A stretch of DNA of 10,631 nt, from assembly GCA_028565635.1 (NCBI GenBank), contig JAOXYB010061590.1, positions 1-10,631 on the forward strand, read 5' to 3'. The number at the start of each line of letters is the position of its first letter. The first letter of the stretch is position 1. This document shows, in pieces, positions 9,001 through 10,631 of this stretch. The notes under the pieces are model-generated. The model was not told the origin of the DNA, ran no database searches, and was given only the letters and a program-made list of their open reading frames with translations. The position numbers were made by a program, and so were the translations under genes. Source of the DNA: Phoronis ovalis (lineage: Eukaryota > Phoronida > Phoronidae).

Positions 9001-9607
9001 ACAATAATAGGTATAACAGGGGACTAAGCTGGTATTGCTAATAAAATAAGGTCAATGAAACTACAATGTATGTGTACTACATGCAGGTTATATAGCTAGT
9101 AGTTTTTAAAATGCAAACACTAACCATGTTCATTATAGGAGCCTGGAGTTCCAAGCAAGCAAAAGAAGCTGAGGTTAATGTATTTACTATCGACCTTAAG
9201 AAAAGTCTTGTTGCCATGGGAGATAACCAAGGCTATATCAGTGTATTTAGATATCCATGTAGTAAGGAAGGGGTGAGTATTAAATTGAAAAATTTAGAAC
9301 TGGGCGGCAATTTTTTTTCCTCTCATGTACTAGCTTAGGCAGACAAATATCCATAATTTGGGATGATTTGTAGTGCGCTGTGCTTAATGTTGTTTATGGC
9401 TATAGTTGCTTTACTGCAAATTAGCATTACGTTTTTACAGTAACATTGCTCATGCTATTTCAACCAATGCTTATTTTTATTTTGCAGGCATATTGCCACA
9501 CCTACAAATCTCATTCAAATGTAGTCAATATGATGTTTACTGGCGATAACCACTTGATTACTGCTGGAGGAAGGGACGCTTTGATTATGCAGTGGAAGAT
9601 ACTTTAA
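1..9607 (+). CDS. EML-family protein: HELP motif plus WD40 (TAPE) propeller, 16 exons, 5'-partial
   Basis: The joined exons are 1-47, 122-271, 392-467, 794-898, 2582-2668, 2997-3140, 3381-3521, 3840-4106, 5187-5324, 5814-5884, 6735-6829, 7315-7421, 7621-7720, 8277-8372, 9139-9272 and 9488-9607. They read as one open frame of 625 residues plus TAA. Every junction keeps phase with GT...AG borders. Residues about 1-66 are the end of a HELP motif (VYGYRG, DCR, RHY, HTDD). Residues about 67-625 are WD40-like blades with endings such as IRIW, MVVW, LVWW, IYVW, IYTW and IMQW. In known EML proteins this HELP-TAPE unit forms a tandem beta-propeller that binds tubulin and microtubules; that role is inferred here from family membership. 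Any N-terminal coiled coil lies outside the window. The blade order matches EML1-4 and a single unit of the multi-unit EML5/6 proteins, so the subfamily is open. Identity to canonical EMLs looks moderate, and the region at residues about 510-545 is strongly diverged. Confidence 0.93.
122..271 (+). CDS. EML gene exon 2: core of the HELP motif
   Basis: The acceptor is a pyrimidine-rich tract ending tgttacag at 121; the donor is gtaaat at 272. The exon encodes YGYRGNDCRMNIHILSSGEI, then YFIGHVIILYN and RHYREHTDDIK (residues 17-65). EML HELP motifs have the same layout: VYGYRGxDCRxN, GEIVYFIA, VLYN, QRHY, GHNDDVKC. It is the most conserved part of the gene and the main reason for the family call. 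Residue 66 is a Cys split between TG here and T at 392. Confidence 0.95.
392..467 (+). CDS. EML gene exon 3: first propeller blade
   Basis: The acceptor is a long T-run ending ttttaag at 391; the donor is gtgagt at 468. The product CMAVHSNGTTIATGQMSGK (residues 66-84) corresponds to the EML segment CLAxHPDxxxIATGQVAG, where the IATGQ strand is a family hallmark. The exon ends in phase 0. The next exon supplies the usual xHxRIW strand. Confidence 0.94.
515..524 (+). promoter_or_regulatory. TATA-like AT-rich leader just upstream of tRNA-Leu
   Basis: The stretch atatttatat lies directly before the tRNA. Some animal tRNA genes carry TATA-like sequence about 25-30 bp upstream, but this one is closer and the whole intron is AT-rich. 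A role is therefore only possible. Confidence 0.2.
525..606 (+). tRNA. tRNA-Leu, anticodon AAG (decodes CUU)
   Basis: The 82-nt gene makes a full type II cloverleaf. The acceptor stem GGTAGCG (525-531) pairs with CGCTGCC (599-605), with one G-T pair, and A606 is the discriminator. The anticodon stem CTGGT/ACCAG (552-556/564-568) holds the loop TTAAGGC, with AAG at 559-561. A long variable arm with a TTCG loop spans 569-581, as expected for leucine tRNAs. The A box is TGGCCGAGCGG (532-542) and the B box is GGTTCGAATCC (585-595). It has no intron and no encoded CCA. It lies in intron 3 of the EML gene on the same strand, 57 nt after the donor. Confidence 0.97.
613..617 (+). terminator. Pol III T-run terminator of tRNA-Leu
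   Basis: Five T residues begin 7 nt after the last tRNA base. This is the usual form and distance of an RNA polymerase III stop. Confidence 0.75.
794..898 (+). CDS. EML gene exon 4: WD40-like strand HIRIW and following loop
   Basis: The acceptor is cttcag at 793 and the donor gtaaga at 899; both ends are phase 0. The 35 codons (residues 92-126) include AHIRIWRADTLQTVHVLGIG and VACLAFAR. Canonical EMLs read PHVRIWDSxxLxTLxVIGxG followed by FxRxVxCLAFS at this point, so alignment is clear along the exon. Confidence 0.95.
899..2581 (+). other. Intron 4 (1683 bp), AT-rich, no recognised element
   Basis: This is the largest intron in the window. I saw no tRNA, no convincing coding exon and no clear tandem repeat in it. 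Around 1837-1870 there are short repeats of a CTAGCTA-type word. The stretch 1941-2183 holds an 80-codon minus-strand ORF with no recognised domain and may be chance or a decayed repeat. Confidence 0.8.
2582..2668 (+). CDS. EML gene exon 5: WD blade ending MVVWD
   Basis: The acceptor is aaattcag at 2581 and the donor gtgagt at 2669, phase 0 at both ends. The 29 codons (residues 127-155) read DRLVAIDNSPDHTMVVWD and continue SGKQIGNTV. EML family members have LCxxDDSNxHxLxVWDW here, so this is the second clear blade strand. Confidence 0.95.
2669..2996 (+). other. Intron 5 (328 bp), nothing recognised
   Basis: A phase-0 GT-AG intron. The minus-strand frame over 2770-2967 has no recognised domain and is taken as chance. 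Confidence 0.8.
2997..3140 (+). CDS. EML gene exon 6: WD blade with IGKEHLVWW
   Basis: The acceptor is cgttttag at 2996 and the donor gtatga at 3141, phase 0 at both ends. The 48 codons (residues 156-203) include VCGVDFNPKNPDLIVTIGK and EHLVWWKLDG. They parallel the EML stretch VxxxxFHPTDxNxIxTCGKSHxxFW, a strong family match. Confidence 0.96.
3381..3521 (+). CDS. EML gene exon 7: WD blade with LITGDSNGTIYVW
   Basis: The acceptor is tattttag at 3380 and the donor gtaagt at 3522, phase 0 at both ends. The 47 codons (residues 204-250) contain GDLITGDSNGTIYVWPNGG and VKHAHD. Canonical EMLs have GDxITGDSxGNIxVW followed by QGAHxG; the final AHD joins the Gly that opens exon 8. Confidence 0.96.
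3522..3839 (+). other. Intron 7 (318 bp), nothing recognised
   Basis: A phase-0 GT-AG intron ending in a T-rich tract and gtag. It contains no identifiable gene or repeat. Confidence 0.8.
3840..4106 (+). CDS. EML gene exon 8: WD blades with LLSGGRDSMIYTW and LIGTTMNSM
   Basis: This is the largest exon (89 codons, residues 251-339). The acceptor is ttgtag at 3839 and the donor gtaaac at 4107. It encodes GPVFCLLVTRGTLLSGGRD, then IYTWTWNKNM, SMLIGTTMNSMLSLALP and a tail ending TPVTQ. The EML counterparts are GxxFxLCxLRDGTLxSGGxDRKxxxW, then ILIGTTRNFVLxGTL and TxxxQ before GHTDELW. The junction between the two propellers of the TAPE domain is expected in this part of the protein. Confidence 0.96.
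4107..5186 (+). other. Intron 8 (1080 bp) with decayed interspersed-repeat sequence
   Basis: A phase-0 intron. The 4140-4680 half looks like decayed repeat DNA: it has a diverged direct repeat (4231-4290 and 4344-4405), GC-richer patches unlike the rest of the intron, and a run of ten G at 4668-4677. The remainder is AT-rich with A- and T-runs. I recognise no transposase, reverse transcriptase or RNA gene. The acceptor at 5185-5186 (ttcaag) has a weak pyrimidine tract. Confidence 0.7.
4231..4405 (+). repeat. Diverged ~113-bp direct repeat, two copies
   Basis: The blocks at about 4231-4290 and 4344-4405 can be aligned. Shared words in the same order are AAAG, a T-run, CAATCAGG versus CCATCAGG, TGC, TAAAGAGG and TATATTT-like ends. 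The period is about 113 bp. The copies are badly decayed, which suggests an old tandem or interspersed repeat. Confidence 0.5.
5187..5324 (+). CDS. EML gene exon 9: GHFDDL blade
   Basis: The acceptor is ttcaag at 5186 and the donor gtgcgt at 5325, phase 0 at both ends. The 46 codons (residues 340-385) start GHFDDLRSIVP and contain FFSAGYDGIMCMFDS and ECVWKC. Canonical EMLs begin the second propeller with GHTDELWGLAxHP and LTCxxDxxxxLWD, so GH, D and L are kept but Trp after the Leu is lost. The donor is followed after 14 nt by a tRNA gene. Confidence 0.95.
5339..5410 (+). tRNA. tRNA-Glu, anticodon TTC (decodes GAA)
   Basis: The 72-nt gene folds fully. The acceptor stem TCCCATT (5339-5345) pairs with AGTGGGA (5403-5409), and A5410 is the discriminator. 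The anticodon stem CCTGG/CCAGG (5365-5369/5377-5381) holds the loop CTTTCAC, with TTC at 5372-5374. The T stem CCGGG/CCCGG (5386-5390/5398-5402) encloses TTCGATT. The A box is TGGTCTAGTGG (5346-5356) and the B box is GGTTCGATTCC (5389-5399). The sequence is close to vertebrate tRNA-Glu(TTC). It has no intron and no encoded CCA. It lies in intron 9 of the EML gene, same strand, 14 nt after the donor. Confidence 0.98.
5416..5420 (+). terminator. Pol III T-run terminator of tRNA-Glu
   Basis: Five T residues begin 6 nt after the tRNA 3' end. A second run of six T follows at 5426-5431 as a possible backup stop. Confidence 0.75.
5814..5884 (+). CDS. EML gene exon 10: blade strand FLLLGTKDG
   Basis: This is the shortest internal exon (71 bp). 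The acceptor is a T-rich tract with tctcag at 5813; the donor is gtaagt at 5885. It encodes NTRIMCADVSVNAQFLLLGT then KDG (residues 386-408) and ends with AG, completed to Ser by C at 6735. The EML counterpart is SGFHPSGSVVAVGTxTGRW. Confidence 0.93.
5885..6734 (+). other. Intron 10 (850 bp), no gene; faint tRNA-like patch
   Basis: A phase-2 intron. Most is plain AT-rich sequence. At 6516-6556 the words TTAGCTCGATAGTTAGA and ATTCGAACG resemble tRNA A and B boxes, but no cloverleaf forms, so at most it is a decayed tRNA-derived fragment. Confidence 0.7.
6735..6829 (+). CDS. EML gene exon 11: blade strand SLVILEN to VTQVKFSP
   Basis: The acceptor is cctgcag at 6734 and the donor gtatgt at 6830. 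Residues 409-440 read SLVILENTVNGAEEIIKF and then CGKDRVTQVKFSP. EMLs have WFVxDxET...VxxHTDGNEQLSVMRYSPDG here; the FSP turn is kept while the HTDGNE motif is not. The last G joins AT at 7315 to make Asp. Confidence 0.94.
6830..7314 (+). other. Intron 11 (485 bp), nothing recognised
   Basis: A phase-1 intron. The + frame running on from exon 11 past the donor stays open to 7079, but in a different frame from the gene and without family similarity, so it is not taken as coding. Confidence 0.75.
7315..7421 (+). CDS. EML gene exon 12: WD blade with WVAAGSHDSSIYIF
   Basis: The acceptor is tatacag at 7314 and the donor gtaaag at 7422. Residues 441-476 begin DYKWVAAGSHDSSIYIFHF and end EAGTCK. 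The EML counterpart is DGxFLAxGSHDNxIYIYxV then GKCxGH. GSHD..IYI is one of the best-kept motifs in the gene. Confidence 0.96.
7621..7720 (+). CDS. EML gene exon 13: GHKKPINGLDWS blade
   Basis: The acceptor is aaatgcag at 7620 and the donor gtaagt at 7721. Residues 477-509 start GHKKPINGLDWSRDV and end SSSQLEYFF. EMLs read GHSSxITHLDWSxDxxxLxSNSGDYEILYW at this place. The GH...I..LDWS frame is intact, while the SGDYEILYW strand is altered to SSQLEYFFW. Confidence 0.95.
7721..8276 (+). other. Intron 13 (556 bp) carrying an ATC-repeat microsatellite
   Basis: A phase-1 intron. About a third of it (7803-7986) is interrupted trinucleotide repeat. The rest is AT-rich without recognisable features. 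Confidence 0.8.
7803..7986 (+). repeat. Interrupted (ATC)n / (GAT)n microsatellite
   Basis: The + strand is dominated by TCATCATCATC blocks with single-base changes (CGT, CTT, CAC, CAA). The longest pure stretches are about 15 bases. Reading the opposite strand as GAT/GAC/GAG gives an Asp/Glu-rich frame and the + strand gives Ser- or His-rich frames; all are by-products of the repeat. Confidence 0.95.
8277..8372 (+). CDS. EML gene exon 14: diverged segment with IKDVKWAS
   Basis: The acceptor is ctttacag at 8276 and the donor gtatag at 8373. Residues 510-542 are WNPTNCSRIENTEAIKDVKW then ASDTTRISYHIAG. EMLs have CKxxxxxETTRDIEWATYTC followed by LGFHVFGVWPEGSDGTDINA. EAIKDVKWAS aligns to the first part. 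The highly conserved second part has no counterpart; TTRISYHIAG stands in its place. Confidence 0.92.
8373..9138 (+). other. Intron 14 (766 bp) carrying a ~40-bp minisatellite
   Basis: A phase-1 intron. Apart from the tandem repeat at 8598-8760 it is AT-rich with no recognisable gene. The stretch 8590-8870 is visibly richer in G and C than its surroundings. Confidence 0.75.
8598..8760 (+). repeat. Degenerate ~40-bp tandem repeat, about four units
   Basis: Units start with TCCG at 8598, 8638, 8681 and 8721, with a short partial one at 8753, giving steps of 40, 43, 40 and 32 bp. Units 3 and 4 share TTTCCG-AGATTCG; units 1 and 4 share CGAACCTGTT; units 2 and 3 share a CTGAAC/TTGAAC word before ATT at the unit end. 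The copies are too diverged for recent expansion. Confidence 0.7.
9139..9272 (+). CDS. EML gene exon 15: WD blade with MGDNQGYISVFRYPC
   Basis: The acceptor is cattatag at 9138 and the donor gtgagt at 9273. Residues 543-586 read AWSSKQAKEAEVNVFTIDL, then SLVAMGDNQGYISVFRYPC and SKEG. The EML counterpart is DINAVxRxHxxKLLxxxDDFGxVHLFxYPCSxxxA. The F.YPCS signature is kept exactly, and V.VF.ID replaces the usual strand. Confidence 0.96.
9488..9607 (+). CDS. EML gene exon 16: last WD blade and stop codon
   Basis: The acceptor is ttttgcag at 9487. Residues 587-625 contain SHSNVVNMMFTGDNHLITAG then GRDALIMQWKIL, followed by TAA at 9605-9607. EML proteins end the propeller with GHSSHVTNVxFxxxDSHLISTGGKDxSIxQWxx, which places the stop just where the family normally ends. 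Confidence 0.97.
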   Translation, partial: AYCHTYKSHSNVVNMMFTGDNHLITAGGRDALIMQWKIL

Positions 9608-9864
9608 CCATATTCATTAAATTAGTGACAAGGAAAGAGTCACACTTGATGTCAGTGGAAAGATCAGGAAACAGCTGCTAGATGGTAGATTACTCAAATT
9701 CCATGTCATATGTCCGAAGATGGTGACGACGATGATAAAACATACCCAAACTGTATATAATATATCTATAACTTTAAATATATATATTTAAATAATTTTA
9801 AAACTAAATCTATCTCCTTGCATTAAACATTTACAATGTTTACCTTGATGAGAGGAGCATTAAA
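9608..9864 (+). other. Probable 3' UTR with AT-rich palindrome and ATTAAA signals
   Basis: The sequence after TAA holds many in-frame stops and no further exon. A perfect 20-bp palindrome of TTTAAATATA type lies at 9773-9792. ATTAAA, the commonest variant poly(A) signal, occurs at 9822-9827 and 9859-9864, each followed by T/G-containing sequence. The true cleavage site cannot be fixed from sequence alone. Confidence 0.5.
9822..9827 (+). promoter_or_regulatory. Candidate poly(A) signal ATTAAA of the EML gene
   Basis: This is the first ATTAAA after the stop, 215 nt into the 3' UTR, with TG/T-rich sequence about 10-20 nt downstream. The copy at 9859-9864 is an equal alternative, and AATAAA occurs much later at 10331 and 10363. 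Confidence 0.4.
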
Positions 9865-10319
9865 TTATTTATTCTTAGAACAAACGTACGTTATTTGGGA
9901 TCTTAACCGTTACAAGCAGCAGTAACCTGAATTTGCGGCAATAGATATGTAATATTTCAAAAAAGTTTAAATTCGGATCGCGCGTGATTGTTTCCATGAG
10001 TTCACTCTATATGACAAATGTATTCTACCACGATTCCAGTTTAAAACAAAAAAAACGTCATGAAAATCATCAAATTCATGACCTGTACGTAACAATCTTT
10101 GATCGGATTACTTGGCGTTCCGGAAGATACTTGTTTACGAGGAATTGGGGATAAGCAACGCTTATTTTCTCAACCTATTTTTTGAAATACATTTCAGTAA
10201 ACGAAGACAAAGTAAAATAGAACAATGCCAATCGATTACCAAATACAAAGGTCCATTTAGGTTATCCGCCTAAATTATAAAAGTATAAAATAATTTTACA
10301 TAATGTTTTATGAAAAAAC

Positions 10320-10381
10320 TATACAATACTAATAAAGTATTATGATAAAATTATGCAATAATAATAAAGTATAATTATAGT
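10320..10381 (+). repeat. Two-copy 31-bp tandem duplication containing AATAAAG
   Basis: The units 10320-10350 and 10351-10381 align with no gaps. Both have T-TA-GCAATA-like starts followed by CTAATAAAGTAT or ATAATAAAGTAT. Each unit carries one AATAAA (10331-10336 and 10363-10368), so distal poly(A) signals are possible but unproven. Confidence 0.7.
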
Positions 10382-10517
10382 ACTAATGATCATTATATGA
10401 CTCAGTCAAATTCTCAAACTGCGTAATTGTACGAATTCGGCCCAAATTTTACTAAACCATTGTTCTCTTAACTCTTTATATATCAACGAGTAATTTATGA
10501 ATTGATAAATGTATATC

Positions 10518-10590
10518 TTTTCTCTCGTTGTTTGTGTACATTGGCAGACAGCTAGTGCGGGCCTGGAGCACAGCTATGTGCGAGAGAAAA
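10518..10590. repeat. Imperfect inverted repeat, 10-bp arms with inner stem
   Basis: TTTTCTCTCG at 10518-10527 is the exact reverse complement of CGAGAGAAAA at 10581-10590. Inside, AGCT(A)GTGC near 10550 can pair with GCACAGCT near 10568 with one bulge. The two sides of the inner loop differ greatly in length (about 22 and 5 nt), which argues against a microRNA precursor. Confidence 0.45.
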
Positions 10591-10631
10591 ATATCAGTTC
10601 AGTAATCGAAAAAAATCGCTTAAATTAAAGT

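Larger units (their letters stand above)
9865..10631. other. AT-rich intergenic DNA, no gene recognised
   Basis: No ORF of note, tRNA or exon with family similarity is visible on either strand. The region contains a 31-bp tandem duplication (10320-10381) and small inverted repeats (10057-10082, 10255-10275, 10518-10590). Confidence 0.7.

Noticed and set aside
10518-10590. MicroRNA precursor
   Set aside because: The hairpin has a very uneven internal loop (about 22 versus 5 nt), unlike the near-continuous duplex of an animal pre-miRNA.
1-10631. CRISPR array, operon, phage or other prokaryotic system
   Set aside because: The window has spliced exons, nuclear tRNA genes without encoded CCA and no evenly spaced repeat-spacer pattern.

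Overview
The window is animal nuclear DNA: AT-rich sequence with one interrupted gene on the + strand, short exons (71-267 bp), canonical GT-AG introns of about 74-1683 bp, and two nuclear tRNA genes of metazoan type. Nothing prokaryotic is present. An invertebrate is likely. A marine lophotrochozoan such as a mollusc is my guess from the overall texture (AT-rich, decayed repeats in introns), but no feature proves it.

Positions 1-9607 hold the 3' part of one gene. It encodes a diverged member of the EML family (echinoderm microtubule-associated protein-like). I rebuilt it as 16 exons in one continuous frame of 625 codons plus a TAA stop. All 15 junctions keep phase and have GT donors and AG acceptors. 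The protein starts inside the HELP motif (VYGYRG...DCR, then the RHY..HTDD.KC segment) and runs through about a dozen WD40-like blades to a C-terminal blade ending in MQWKIL. This is the HELP plus tandem atypical propeller (TAPE) layout of EML proteins. The N-terminal part (true start, any coiled coil) lies upstream of the window. Conservation is patchy: the HELP core and many blade strands are recognisable, but the stretch that in canonical EMLs carries a GVWPEGSDGTDINA-like loop is replaced by unrelated residues.

Two tRNA genes lie inside introns, both on the host gene's strand: tRNA-Leu(AAG) at 525-606 in intron 3 and tRNA-Glu(TTC) at 5339-5410 in intron 9. The second begins only 14 nt after the splice donor. 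Both fold as complete cloverleafs, have good A and B boxes, and are followed by T-runs that can end Pol III transcription.

The introns hold repeats and little else: a decayed ~113-bp direct repeat in intron 8, an (ATC)n microsatellite in intron 13, and a ~40-bp minisatellite of about four copies in intron 14. From 9608 to 10631 comes the 3' UTR with candidate poly(A) signals, then AT-rich intergenic DNA with a 31-bp tandem duplication and a few inverted repeats. I see no second protein gene and no evidence for a new multi-gene system. The most notable points are the nested tRNAs and the divergence of the EML protein.
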